DNA from: Straminergon stramineum
Taxonomy: Eukaryota > Streptophyta > Bryopsida > Hypnales > Calliergonaceae
Direction: 5' to 3'
Assembly: GCA_963920665.1 (NCBI GenBank)
Contig: OY987264.1
Location: forward strand, 24,966,906 to 25,030,905
Length of the DNA stretch: 64,000 nt
The notes below the pieces were generated by a model. That model worked only from the letters and a program-made list of their open reading frames with translations. It did no database searches and was not told the DNA's origin. The translations under genes and the position numbers were made by a program. Shown here piece after piece: positions 36,091 through 48,447 of this stretch (position 1 is the first letter of the stretch; every line of letters starts with the position of its first letter).

Positions 36091-36315
36091 TGCTAGTGTG
36101 TGAGTATGAAAACACAAGCATGTGAGCCTTGAGCATATGTATAAATAGATATCTTACAACCATTGAAGGTACTTATAATACAAACACCAATAATTTAGAT
36201 ATCTATAATATAATTACACTATAATCATGGAAGGTTTTTACAATTTAGACACCTATAATATGGTGTATAGTCTTCTAGATTCATGGGCTCATGTTCCAAG
36301 GCTCACATAATAACA
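36091..36315 (-). mobile_element. Mutator-like MITE, copy 4 (reversed)
   Basis: The ends are TGCTAGTGTGTGAG and GGCTCACATAATAACA, the inverse orientation of copies 1-3. The interior TCTATAATATAATTACACTA and AACCATTGAAGG segments correspond on the opposite strand. Only a partial match (CATTA) is seen for the target duplication. Confidence 0.75.
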
Positions 36316-37068
36316 ACCCTTTTGCATTAGGTGCTTAAATGGGCATTTATGAAACTAAATAATCAATGCAATAATCATCTTAGTACTGCAAAGATTTATA
36401 TGAAAAACAGATCTTAATGTATAGCAAGTGGAACCATTATTTTTAATAATTCTTCACCACATAAGATATTACATATGATTATAATTAAAAATAAATAAAA
36501 ATAAAATTCTTGACAAATCAAATGGTGATTTCATGGATTTTAAAGTTTAATTCCAAAATCAAGTATAAATCAATTATAATTTATTATTATACTTATCTAT
36601 ATAAAATATTTTAATGAAAAGAATCTCATATCAATTGTATTATTAAAATAATTAATGATATAAATCATAAAGTTGTGAAAAAAAATCTTTAAAATTATTG
36701 TAATGGAATCAACACTTTATTTTTCGTAATTTTTTAAAAATAAATTTCTTAAAGAAAACATATGATACAAAAATATCTTGTACAAATATTTTAAATAAAT
36801 TCTACTCAAAAATGAATTAAACTTTTTGCCCAAAAAGATGGATTTGGCCTTTATTTTCCATATGGACATATTCAATAAAAATTTAATAGCACGATTTTTT
36901 TTTAACCTTCACAATGTTTTATATAAATAACATTGCATTGTGCACTTCCAAAATTTCATAAATCATGAATACAACACTCCAAAAACTTATGGCAAAAGAA
37001 AAAATTATTTTATCAAACCTTGTAAGTTTCTCATTATTTTTATGTTGAATTTTTACATAGTAGGTGAT
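36316..37068. other. Very AT-rich DNA
   Basis: No gene is visible. Runs of A, T and TTATTAAAAT dominate. Confidence 0.45.
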
Positions 37069-38039
37069 TTAACCCCTAAAGGACCAAGCTGCATTTTTTG
37101 GCAACATAGATATTTTGGGCAGGTAGGTGTGACTAGAGATTTCCATGTTTTTGGCCCAAACTTTAAGAAAAGATGTAGACAAGGAATATCTTTTATGTGC
37201 ACTAAATTTCAAGACATTGGGAAATATGAGTTGAAAGTTACAGCCTAATATGTAGTTTGTTTCACAGCTAAGGCAATTTAGGCAAATATGAAGTTTGTTT
37301 CACAACTAAGGCAGTTCGAGCAAATATGAAAATATCACTTTTTTCAAAAATAAAAATTGAAATTGATTTTCTGAATTTATATGTATATAGAAAGCTTTGA
37401 ATCATTCCATGTTGATCAATGAGTTAAAAGTCATGAGATGTTTTAATTTGCAAACAATTATGGATTCTCTACTCTAAAAATAAACTTTGAAGTCTTTTAT
37501 TTAACTCAATTTTCAATATTTTTGGAAAAAAATGAAAACATCAGGTGTAGATTGTTTATTACAATAGTACAGCTATTGGAATTGGGATTTTTCAATTCCA
37601 CTAATAAAATGTTAACAATTTAGTATTTTGAATCATTCTCTCCATCTTTCTACTTACTATTTTTTTCCTATATGTTGCACAATTCCAAACAATCTGAAAA
37701 TTTTCAATCATGTAGCCAACTTGCCTTAAAGAATAATTCTAAAGAAGCTCCACCATTTTGGACATTTTTTCATACAAATGTAAGCTTGTGAAGTGCAGCT
37801 GGCCGTTTGTTTGCAGGGCCCCAAAAAGGATTTTTCTCAATTCAAACTCTAATATCTTGCAATCTACATGGTGGAAATATCTGAAATTTTTTCTACATCT
37901 CCTCAATCTATCTTACTATAAGATCCTATGGTTACATAATTCCAAAAATGATATTTTTCTAAAATTTGGTACTTGTATTAGAAATGGCATTTTTTGAGAG
38001 TTTCTGGTGACAACACAGTCAAGGAACTTCAGTGGTTAA
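37069..38039 (+). mobile_element. TTAA-flanked long element, copy 4 (0.97 kb)
   Basis: TTAA lies at 37069-37072 and 38036-38039, with CCCCTAAAGGACC inside the left end. The interior follows copy 1 (13375-14313) closely, including the GTAGATTGTTTATTACAA block. A private tandem duplication of 38 bp occurs at 37254-37329. Confidence 0.85.
37254..37329 (+). repeat. Tandem duplication, 2 x 38 bp
   Basis: Two adjacent units begin AGTTTGTTTCACA and end GCAAATATGA. They differ at a few positions and are absent from the other copies of the host element, so the duplication happened after this copy inserted. Confidence 0.8.
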
Positions 38040-39728
38040 CATCTTCGTTAGAGGTGGATTCTTTCTTAAAAGTTTTAGATTTCAACTTTGAAAGAGTTTT
38101 GAATTTTTATTTATATGATACTGCAGAAACTACACTATAATAGGACTTGCATCAATGCCAAGTAATTTGATTTCACAGTCATTTACGAATCAAATTTGAT
38201 TTGGGAAATTTCACTCTGACTTGCTTTTAAAAATAACAAACATCATGAAGATTTAGAAGTAGGCTACCTCTCAAGTCGTCTTCATGCCATGCCAGGTCAT
38301 TGATGGCTTCATAATTAGTTGACCTCTTTCTTTGCAACCGATGAGTCACTTTAGATCCCTTCTCCTCACTCCTCGTTACTTTTGGTTCGAGCAGTGATCG
38401 ACATGCACAACATTCGGATTGGGAGGCTGGTGTTGATCAAGCTGTGACATATGACAAGAATCTTTAGTTGCTGACATTGGTTGCAGCATTTGAGGTTGCA
38501 ATTTTCAGCTGCTAGATAAATAGTCTTGAGTTTTGCTAGTTCTTGGATTGGACTTTACAGTACATTTGATTTGGGAGTCTGTCATTTCGGGATTGGCGAA
38601 AGTGAGGCTTCTTCCGATTATGCAATGATGTCTGTGCGTGAAGTTCTTTTTGCAGATTCTTGTGGTTGAGTGAGCATTTGCAATTTGCGGGGAAACCAAC
38701 CAGAAGTCTGCTAGAGATTTTTGTGAGTCTTTGAATATGGGTGATCTGAGACTTCAATGGTGCCTGGGTGGAAGTATATCTTGTTGAAGCTAGAGAATGG
38801 AATAGTATTGGCCAATTCTGGGCTAGACATCGCTCTACATGATACTTATTATGTGGTTGCAAGCACATTTCCATTATGTTCTTTCTACGGGAGCTGAGCT
38901 AAATTGCGTAGCATCAATGTGTGGCGTTGATCTAAGGAAATTTGTGGTTTGCAGAAGTGAGCTTGTCTTGAGAGATGTCTTGTACAATACAACAGGTATG
39001 GAGGCGATCATTAATGTGTGTTGCATGACAGCTTGAACTGTACAGATAATTAGCTGAGATCTCATATAGGATGTTTGCCTTGAGTATTCTTGAAAGTTTT
39101 TAGGTTAGCCTATATCCTTGAATGTTGTTAGGTTAATCGTTCTTGGCTGCTTCTAAATTCATGAAGAATATAACAAGTGTATGTAGACAGGGTTGTAACT
39201 TCCACAAATGCCGTCAATGGCATTACAATTACTGGCGGTGGGCAAGCTCTCCCCACCTCTGCCAAACGTGATTCAACGGAAGCAGAGTTCCAACCCAATA
39301 CTCCGTCCTTAGTAAGATCCAATTCTGACAGGCAGACAATCACATAGTTACATGGTTTGATAGCTTCTGCAACGTTCCGGTAGAGCAGCATCGTTGGATT
39401 TGTTAACGTTTTTCCACATCTCTGAATAGTTGGTGTGGTTTAGAAGAAATAGTGGGAATACATTTTCGAAACTGAGTCTGGACTTTGTGGCTGATCAGAT
39501 ATGGGGACAACGACTCTCCATTGGAAACCTAAAGTTTGAGCCTCTGCGAGCCAGGCACACCGGCTGAGTCCTTGCAAGAGCCGAAGTCAAGGATGAGCAG
39601 AAAACCTCTCCGCCACCTGGCTGGTGAATTATCTGTTCTGCCAACTTGAACTCAAGTCTCTTAAACCTAAAGCGCTACAAGATATGATTCCCTCTCGTTT
39701 TCTAGTCATGCATTTTACTTTGCTCAGT
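38040..39728. other. Balanced-composition DNA, possible gene fragments
   Basis: Base composition rises to gene-like levels between two transposon-rich blocks. Several short frames occur (for example plus 38839-39036). Only the minus frame at 39128-39391 seems worth recording separately. No multi-exon gene could be assembled. Confidence 0.35.
39128..39391 (-). CDS. Unrecognised 87-codon frame, possible exon
   Basis: An ATG at 39391 opens 87 codons of balanced residue use (RNVAEAIKPCNYVIVCLSEL early, then RACPPPVIVMPLTAFVEV). The composition looks more protein-like than surrounding frames and lies in gene-like DNA. I recognise no domain, and there is no partner exon. It may be a relic or chance. 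Confidence 0.2.
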   Translation of the reverse strand: MLLYRNVAEAIKPCNYVIVCLSELDLTKDGVLGWNSASVESRLAEVGRACPPPVIVMPLTAFVEVTTLSTYTCYILHEFRSSQERLT

Positions 39729-40306
39729 TTAACCCCTAAATGCCCAAAGCCTGTTTGGAGCTTCTTGAAATTTGCTCTAAATTGAACAGAAAGTCAACAT
39801 TTTCATAAGTTGTACCAATTTTTTTTGAATTGTAACCGTACAAATTCAAACTAGACATGTTAGAGATCACATAGGAAAAGAAAACATAACAATATCACTT
39901 TTTGCATGTCAACTCTAAAAAGTTGGTCACTAAAAAAATATGAGGTTAGAGGGCCTAGCATGCACAACTCCAATCAATTTACAGTTTTTCAAAATCTATT
40001 CTATGATTTTTTTAAATGAATTTCTAATGTAATTTTGCCTCCAAGATCTAGTGTACTTGAGGCTCATTTCCAAGAGTCCACAACACTATGGGAAGTCAAG
40101 ATTGCACTGGGTATCCTTGCACAAAATCTTCAATAGAAAAATCATAATCCTTTATTTTTAAGATCAACTTTTTGATCCTAAAACTAGACTTGAAAAAGAA
40201 TTCTCCAAAAATATAAACTAATAATAATAGCAATTTGGTTGGGTTTTACTTAACTTCAAAGTTTTTCAAACACCACATTTGGGTGCCTTAGGCATTTAGG
40301 GGTTAA
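39729..40306. mobile_element. TTAA-flanked element, 0.58 kb, perfect ends
   Basis: TTAA lies at 39729-39732 and 40303-40306. The terminal repeats CCCCTAAATGCC and GGCATTTAGGGG are perfect and continue imperfectly (CAAAGC/GCCTTA). The outer bases extend the palindrome to GTTTAA/TTAAAC. The interior is AT-rich with no frame. Confidence 0.8.
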
Positions 40307-40308
40307 AC

Positions 40309-42099
40309 AAGAGATTTGGGCTACACATTTTGGGCTTCATATGTGGGGAGTGGTAATGTGGAGTGCAGGAGCAACGGGGAGGAGAAACCAACAGAGCAGG
40401 CCAAGCAATCTCACCGATGGGATTACTATGTTTCAATTCCATCTTAGAGCTATTAGCAATTTATTTTTTCTTTCAATATTAGACCTATTTTAACTGAACA
40501 ATTCTTTAAAATATGAAAATTAAGTGTTGTTTTTTAAAAAAAAATCCTAAGCTTTCAACTCGATTTTTCAACAATGTTTTTTTAATTCAACATTTGTAGT
40601 GCAAAAATTTTAAGCTTAGAAGATTCAAATCCTTAAAATCTTGGTAAGCTAGGTGCAAAAAAAACAATTCTCTTCACTTCAAATGCAAATATCTTGCAAT
40701 GCACACACTCAAAGTTCTTGAAATCTCTTCCACACATTCTTATATCAATCGGGTGCAAGTTCCTATTGTTAGATATGCAAGACTGACCCCGTTTTATTCT
40801 CGAGGTTGCAAACGAGCCAAACCGCCCAGCATAAGAGCGAATTCAGAGATAGCCCTTACGAAAGCGCCAGTCCCACCAATTCTAAAAGCAACGCAAGCAG
40901 AAATCGCTTATCAGACATAGCTTGCAAATCCAGCAGGCAGCGTCAAATGCAACACTATGCTCATCTCCAGAAAAATCAATCTTGAGCATAAGAAAGTAAT
41001 TCTCAGATTGAGAATTGAAGAGCACGCTTACGTGGAGGAGCCAGATCGACGTGCAGGCATCAAGACAAGGAAGAGAGCCAAGGAGCACAGCACAATCGTG
41101 CCAATGATTTCAAGGCGATACCCTAACCATTCCGTTGCAACATTCTGTCATGAAACACCATGCGGACATTCTGATTAAGTCGATCCACGTTCACTTTTGC
41201 AAACTCGTGCAAGTTCCTTCTCGAAGTGTCGTATGAGTCCAGCAATACTTTCAGCAAAGTGATGGATTATGGGAGCTTTTGTTATGTAGTAGTTCATTCT
41301 TGCTAGCTCTCTGGAGGTTGCAATGAAGTTGTTCTGCAATAGAACCGCCAAGTATACTTAGCAGCCAGTATATATTTCGCCATGACAATTTTCCAATGCA
41401 ATGCTACAAATGAATCAACTACGACTCAACTTTGATGGGCAATGAACAAGGCATACCTGGTACAGAAAACTGATACATGTATGCGAGCGGGATTAATTAT
41501 GACAGATATGATGGGCCAAGCAGTTTGGCACGGCATGATGACAATCGCACCCAACAGAGAGAAGTACGTAGACAGCTACGACTGAACCGAAAAGGAAAGC
41601 CAACTTGCATGATTTCTAATGTAGATTGATCTACCGACGCCTGCGCATCTCCACAATGCTCTCCACAGTGAGAACATGCATTGAATTGAACAGATCAATA
41701 GAGGATCGAATTAGCCAACCAAGAAAAGCATTTGAGACAAACTATACCACATCAAGGGCACTTTGTGTAGGGGAATCATAGATAGGAAGCAGTTCCAACC
41801 CGGCTGAGGATGCGTCCCCAGGGTGTTGCATCAAAGAATGCCATATGTAGGTGCTTGAAAAATGTTCCGACTGATGATTTGAAGGGAAAATACTTCAGTT
41901 GGAGGGAAAATACTTGAACCGAATAAGATTACCAAAGCGGTGCGCACAAATACACAGAATGATCCGCATGACTGTTCCTAAGCTCAGTGCAGCAGAAACG
42001 CAGATGAAGTTGTCTGGATCAAGTGAACCTTGACGGCCATCGGAAGTCTCGGATGCTAACGAGTACTGTAATAACAACATCATGTTTGCCCTAAGGCTA
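40309..42099. other. Balanced-composition DNA, no gene assembled
   Basis: From about 40330 composition shifts toward gene-like and includes frames at plus 40699-40920 and plus 40957-41178 and minus 42176-41895. None shows a domain. The last of these largely overlaps the MITE that follows. Confidence 0.35.
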
Positions 42100-42516
42100 A
42101 GGTGGACCAGCCCATTTCCCCCAGCTTCCTGTAACCGCCATCCTATTTTTGGCCTCATTTCCACCATAAAACTCACTCGAATCCATTCACTATTCTGACA
42201 ATTTCAGTGCATTAATTTCAACTTGGGTAACGTGTCAGCTTTTGATTGGTGGATACTCCAGTGCTCATAGGTAGATGTAATGGGGGTTATAGGTTTAGGA
42301 TAGGACATTTATGACTCTAGTCTAGTGGCAGTTTTATAATTTCGGGCCGACCACTTTAGAAATTCACAAAAATTACAATTTTTATCAGAAAATTATAATT
42401 CCACTTGGGTTTGATTCGTGAAATATGTGCACACCTTTGAAAAATATGTGCCCATCCTAGAGTTGGTCCTAATATACCCAGATTGCAAATCAGGGTGGTA
42501 ATAGGTTGGTCTACCT
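42100..42516 (+). mobile_element. 420-bp TA/AGGTRG-family MITE, forward copy
   Basis: TA-AGGTGGACCAGCCCATTT and ATAGGTTGGTCTACCT-TA form the ends (TA at 42098-42099 and 42517-42518). The interior matches the reverse complement of 9322-9740 along its length. For example CCACCATAAAACTCAC, CCAACTTGGGTAAC-like and TTTATGACTCTAGTCTA are shared. Confidence 0.9.
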
Positions 42517-43239
42517 TAGTGCTTCCTAGCTAGGGGTGTTTACTTTGGGTGAGCGTCCTTAGTCAAGAACGGGAAACACCAAAACTAAGTGTCTAAAATT
42601 GAGATCATAAAAAATTTAACATTAATTCTTTAGTATAATATTTTTAAAATATATTATGAGATTTAAAAAAAAATTAAAATCATGAGCTTTCAACATTTTC
42701 AACCAATATATTTGTTTGATAGAAAATTTTAATAAAATATTATATAAAACCTTGAAAATTGACTTCAAACATTCACCAAAAATGGAATTTTTCTGAGACT
42801 GAAATTTGGTATGTTTCATTGGGATTGTGTAAGAATTGGGTGTCAATAATTATTATGCAAGACAAAACATTCCAATTTTTTTCTATACTAATATGCAATC
42901 AACATTAGAATGACTCACATCAACAGTTTGTAAATGGAATAGACTTGATTTTACTATGCAATATAGGTGGTATTTGGACTTCTTCAAATATAACTCTCAA
43001 AATTGATAACAAATCCAAATGTTATCCAAAAAATGATGATTTCATTTTATTGCATTAATCTTGAAAATAAATTTCTATACACCAAAAATATTGAGTATTG
43101 AATATTTTATATAGAATTTGCAAAACAGAAAATTCCTTATTCAGGTGGTAATGGGGTGGTATACCATAGTCATTGGAATGTGAGTTTAGTAAGAAGATGT
43201 TTATTGAACATTTAAACCATTTCCTTCTATGTTGTAGTA
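42517..43239. other. AT-rich DNA with an orphan MITE end
   Basis: CAGGTGGTAATGGGGTGGTA followed by TACCATAG at about 43144-43171 resembles the right end of the 420-bp MITE family, but I found no matching left end. No gene is seen. Confidence 0.45.
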
Positions 43240-43670
43240 TTTTGGGTTTCATTTGAGCTCACCAAATTGCATTTTGATGGCTACAACTTTGGGGGCTTGT
43301 ATCTCCTTCATCCAATGTTCATTTTCAATGAAATTCCTTGGGTTATATTTCCATTGAAGTCTAGTTATTGTGGTAAAATTTTCATACCAATCCAAGTTGT
43401 TTTGAATGTTTGGGAGTACTTTGAAGCTCAAAATATGGACATTTTTGAATTACAATGAACTTCGGTGGCTTGATTCTCCTTCATACAAGGGCCATTTTCA
43501 ATAAATAAAAATTGGGGAAAGTTCTACATTTTGGTCTAGTTTGTGTGGTTAAAATTTTGTATCAATCTAAGTAGTTATAAGTATTTGAGAAGAATATTTG
43601 TAGAAATAGGTTCTACTTTAAATGTATTTTTTGCAACTATTTTTGCTATTTTTTGACATTTCAAAGGCTT
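43240..43670 (+). repeat. Dispersed repeat, copy 2 (partner at 15.5 kb)
   Basis: It aligns in direct orientation with 15460-15890. CAATCCAAGTTGTTTTGAAT and GTTTGGGAG are identical in both. No frame or terminal repeats were seen. Confidence 0.75.
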
Positions 43671-44784
43671 TTTGATACCTTAGTGACACTAGGACCTATA
43701 GCACTTTAAAAGCAATGATGTTTTTAAACCCGAAAAGGCCTTTGGTGTTTAGTAGTTAAACATTCAAACCATTTCCTTCTTTGTTGTTGTACAAATAATA
43801 AATCCTTTTGGTTGACATCAATGATGCAAATAATGTCTTTGCCAAGGCCTTAAAGTGTATACTACACATGTTGTATTGAATGGCCAATACAACACATTTG
43901 ATAGGTGTTGTAGTAATGTTTTACATGCAAACTAGATAGCCAATGTGAATGTAACATATTTTGTGAGGTGTTGTGGTAATGTGTTACATACCAATTGAAT
44001 AGCAAATTTGAGTGTAGTAAGGTGAAAAGATTTGGTGAGGTTGATAGTGATTCAATGTAGGGTAGAGGAGGATACAACCCTCCCCTGAAGGAATTTCCAA
44101 AAAAACTATGATAATCTCTAATTAGTGGCATGAAATGTTTGTTAGGCACAAACTTCTTAGGGTAGGCCTATTGCATTGTGATGAAGAACTTGGACTATTA
44201 TATACCCTTGTTCACATTGTTGGATGTTACATTTAGGTAACATTGTTGAAATGTTTCAAGTTGGGCACACCCCTCTCAAGGTGGGCCTATTGCTTTTGTG
44301 ATAAAGTACTTCAAGGACTATTTATATACCCTCGTTTAGTCACATTGTTGGATGTTACATTCACATTTTTTTCAAGTTTTTGCAATGTTCTCTCCATACC
44401 AAACACATTCCTCAAGTTTTCATCATGTTTTTATATTTTTCCACGTACCTAAAAGCTCCCATGTTCCTATGATGTTCCCATATTTTTATCACATTTCCAC
44501 GATGTTCTCATATTTTAGATTATTCCCATATAATTATTATTATAGATTTTTTAACATGTTCCTTGAGTTTCCAAAAAATTCCCAACTTCATACAATTGCA
44601 CATTTTAAAAATTCATATTGCTATATTTTTCTTTATATATAAAAAGTATACATAAAAAATTAGCATGACCATTTATATTTATCAATATTTTTTTTAGTAA
44701 AGAATATAGAAAGATCTTCTATGCAAGAGACAATTTTGAGTGAAGAATGGTTTTGCCTTCATATATTCTAGTTTTCACTTGTAA
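43671..44784. other. AT-rich DNA with local repeats
   Basis: No gene is visible. Units of ACATATTTTGTGAGGTGTTG type recur near 43880-43990, and the direct repeat at 44156-44361 lies here. The stretch 44440-44560 has several CATGTTCC/CATGATGTTCCC-like iterations. Confidence 0.4.
44156..44361 (+). repeat. Direct repeat, two units of about 80 bp
   Basis: 44156-44234 and 44275-44361 share GGCCTATTGC, then TATATACCC, then CACATTGTTGGATGTTACAT, in the same order. Confidence 0.7.
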
Positions 44785-44977
44785 CACTAGAATAAATCTT
44801 ACACATTCCAGTAGATGTTTTGTGTTAAGTGACCTACATCTAACACAATTGTGTTGGAAATAATGGAGATTTAACATAAATGTAACTACAATGATGCTAA
44901 AATTGCATTATATTAAACATGGTTGTGTTAAAATCAACACAGAACATCAATTGGAATGTGGGAGATTTCTTCTAATA
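44785..44977. mobile_element. CACTA-type MITE (about 193 bp), diverged
   Basis: The left end CACTAGAATAAATCTTACAC pairs imperfectly with the right end (inverse of TATTAGAAGAAATCTCCCAC). Pairing extends into ATTCCA-TGATGTTCTGTGTT-like sequence. The right terminus has decayed from TAGTG to AATA, and no clear duplication remains. Confidence 0.6.
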
Positions 44978-45605
44978 AATGATATAAGTTTCACCAAATG
45001 TGGATGTAATTTATAAATAGTAGATAAACACTATGAATGAAAGTACATGTTATAGTGTTAGGACAAATTTGAAGAATAATAATTCTAAAAATAGATGCCA
45101 AATTATATAGAAATTGTTTTTTGAGAGAACAAAAATCTTGTGTAGTGAAAAAAAAAGAATGGTGTCGAATAATTCTACTTTTAGCATCTTCTGAAATATA
45201 TTTTTTGAAAAAAAAGTAATTGTTCCACAGAAAGGTGCCAACCCTACCTTGCACTTGGAATATCTCATGTGGTATATAAAATGAATGATTGTTTCCACCC
45301 ACTTGCATTTCCAGGTGCATCGGTTCTGCCACCTCCATGAAAACCCAAATCAGTCAAATGCTAACGATAATCAGTGGCCCAATGATAACGAAATCAATAA
45401 TATTAAAACTGCACACTCCGAAAGACATTCATGTTTTTCCACTAATAAACGTTCAAATTTTAGACTGCCTTAAATTTAAAACGTTTACCGATTCCCTATT
45501 GTTTGTGTGTCGTGCATTCGCGGTTTACCGGCAGTCCTAGCGATTCCTTTACCAAATAGTTAGTAAGGCTCTAGTCAAACGTCTGACTTGAAGGCAGCCA
45601 CGCTA

Positions 45606-46928
45606 AGGTAGGAGGTGCAAACTCTGCCCATGCTCCAAGAACTGTTCCTGGAGTGTACCAGGAATTGTCACTAAGGTAGACCTGCCCAATTCCGTCTGCA
45701 TCCTAATTCCGTCACTCTATAATTGGCCCCAATTCCGTCCGTTTAAGCATCTAAATCTGTCCAGAAATTAGTCAAATCTGCTCCAGATTCTCACAAAATC
45801 AGAGAATTAATGTCATTTAGGGTATCGTGTCACTCCTTTATTGGTCAATTTCCAATACTAATAGATACAAGAAATGGCAGTTTTAGGTTGTTTCTAGGAC
45901 ATTTTATGACTCTAGTCTACAAACGGTTTTGTCGTTTCAGGGCAGACCACTTCAGAAATTCATAGAAATTACAATTTTGATCAGAAAATTATAATTCCAC
46001 TTGGGTTTCACTCATGAAACAAGCACACATCTATGAAAAATATTTGACCTTCTAGGAAATGGCCCCAACATAGTCAGATTGCAAATCAGGGTGGTAATAG
46101 GCTTGTCTACCTTATAGGAATGAAAAATGGCCCATTGAAGTATTGGTGCCAATTTGGGATTCTCATTGCCCAATTTTAGGAATGGTTGGGGATTGAGTTT
46201 GATTAGGAAGTTGACAAAATTTCAGTGTACATAATGTGGAGTTATAAGTGGTGGGAGACTTTGTGTCATCCTAGACAATTAAATGCACCATGTTGTTGCA
46301 GTTTAAGGTTAGCACACCTTCATTGGGGGACTCCTGGGGTTTTTTTTTAGGCAATTAAATGCCCAATTGCCTCAAAAAAAATAGGTAGCTTCAAGCCTAT
46401 AGAAAAAAAAGGAGGTAAATGTGTTAAAAAATGCTAGACTATCATCATTGCCCTGCACATTGTTGCCACAAGGTTTCCAAAACCTCATTTTATCCATCAT
46501 GCAAAGCCAATACATATAAATATTGCATACAAAAATTAGATATTCAAAATTGTATACTCATAATTGGCCTCATTCAATTCAAATCCCCATAATGAAGGAG
46601 TCAAGGAATGCATAACCTTCTTGAAAGGAAGGCCACATAACCATTTGTCTGAAAACCAAAAAAAAACCATTGGGGACTCCATTTGCACCATTAAAGGACA
46701 AGTGTTTGACATTTCATGGTGCAAATGGACTCAAAAAGCACCCTACTTTTGTGATCTTTAGAAAATCATATCTAATTCATCTTAACTCTAAAAATTACAA
46801 ATCAAATTGTGATGGATGTGTCTCCTTCTCTTCTTTCTCTGAAAATTTGTTAGAAAATGCTTTGATCAGCATAGAAGACATCCTAAGCCAGAGTGTTGTT
46901 AAGTGGGTAGTTTGTGCACCTCCTACCT
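45606..46928. mobile_element. 1.3-kb TA/AGGTRG-family element hosting a nested MITE
   Basis: The ends TA-AGGTAGGAGGTGCAAACT and AGTTTGTGCACCTCCTACCT-TA are inverted repeats of about 20 bp with one extra base. TA flanks both sides. Inside, starting 66 bases from the left end, sits a complete 439-bp member of the same broad family. Without it the element is about 0.88 kb. No transposase frame is visible. Confidence 0.8.
45674..46112 (+). mobile_element. Nested 439-bp TA/AGGTRG-family MITE
   Basis: The ends are TA-AGGTAGACCTGCCCAATT and TAGGCTTGTCTACCT-TA. The right half (TTTATGACTCTAGTCTA, AAATTATAATTCCACTTGGG, GATTGCAAATCAGGGTGG) matches 42100-42516; the left half is more diverged. Confidence 0.85.
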
Positions 46929-48447
46929 TAGTTCAAAGTTACCCAATGGATTTGGTAAAAATCCCAATTGCAATTTGAAAACATCAGTGATAAACAATGA
47001 AAAAAGCCTTTAAATTTCCATTTAGAGTGAAAAATGGAGAAAACAACCAAACTCCATACTTGGGAAAAAATAGTTCAATTTGGGAATTGAAGGAAAATAG
47101 CTGGTAAAACTCAAAAAATAACTTGGCCCCAACTACTTGCCTTTTGGCCAACTCTTCTGTGTTACAATGTTGATGCTTTAGTGGCAACCATGTGTAGTAA
47201 GTTGGGCAAGTCAACATAGATGCTCCGCAACTCTGTTTGTCTATAAGCTAACTATTGCTAGGAGGCTAGACCTAAATGCGAATCTCATTTCCATCACTAT
47301 AAGTTGTTGTGAATATTGTGGTTGAAGGAATTGATTTTATTAAGATAATTCAAACTAAAAATATAATTTCAAAAATTTATTACAATTGTTCCAAATTCTA
47401 GAACAAAGATTAGAACACATTTTAATACACATTCTTTCAATTCTAAAAAAATAAATTGTGAATTTCCAAAGTTTCTGTATAGTTGCATTAAAAATTAACC
47501 CTAGACATCATTGTTTAAATGTTGTGCATTCTTACAACCAATATTTACTTTTATTCTATAAACAAAATATTTAGTTAAAAAAAAAGAATTCTAATGTCTT
47601 TTAGAAGGCTAATATGAATTCAATGCCTATATTTTCTAAAAATCTACTTCAAAAAATTTTAAAATCTTGCAAGATCATATTAGAAGCATGTGAGAGGTTA
47701 ATTTCTCATGAACTTTCTTGGTCCATAAGGGTTTAATTTCAAAAACAATTCCATCTCATGCACTAAATATGCACAAATTTCCTAATTGAAATTGGAAATT
47801 ATCTTAAAACTTGATTTAGAACTTCAAGAACTTCATTGTGAGTTGCACATTCTTGGAATGATAGCTTAAGATGCATTGTTGTAAACACACATGGGTCTAA
47901 TCCCAAGATGATGGTTGATAGGCATCATCAATAATCTAGCCCCTTAGCACTTTGATGTCCAAAAGCTAGACAATAAACAAAGAGATTTCTAGGGCTTTTA
48001 GACCAAACAACTTCTAATTCATCCAAACCAAAATAATTTTTGACTTTTTAAAAAACACAATTTTTGTATGATGAAATTGAGGTCAATATTGTATCTTTAT
48101 AAAGATACGAGTAAAAACATGCCAAAATTCAAGAAAAGATTCAAGCACTGTGGGGCTAGAGTCTTGAAAGCAACAACAACATTGATTCATTTCCATGCTA
48201 TGAGCTCCCAACATACATGTGCCTGCAATTGGCACCAACCATAGCCAATTAAATCTTGACATTCTAGACATGACTAGCACTAGCAACTTCAAATTGCAAT
48301 GAATCGTCGTGCTTACATCAAGGAAGATCACTCACTCGTTGCACTATAGGTTTTCATATTTTTTATTGTGAACATTGTATGAAAGAATTGGATAATATTT
48401 CTCCGGGTATGACACTATGTACTTAATGTGATAGATAGATCCATACC
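46929..48447. other. AT-rich intergenic DNA
   Basis: No gene is visible. AGGGTTTAATTTC near 47727 and GAGAGGTTAATTTC near 47692 resemble unpaired TTAA-family ends. Confidence 0.4.

Noticed and set aside
43860..44000. Repeated TTGTATTGAATGGCCAATACAA-type palindromes considered as a CRISPR-like array
   Set aside because: The units are irregular, with no uniform spacing, and the window is plant nuclear DNA.
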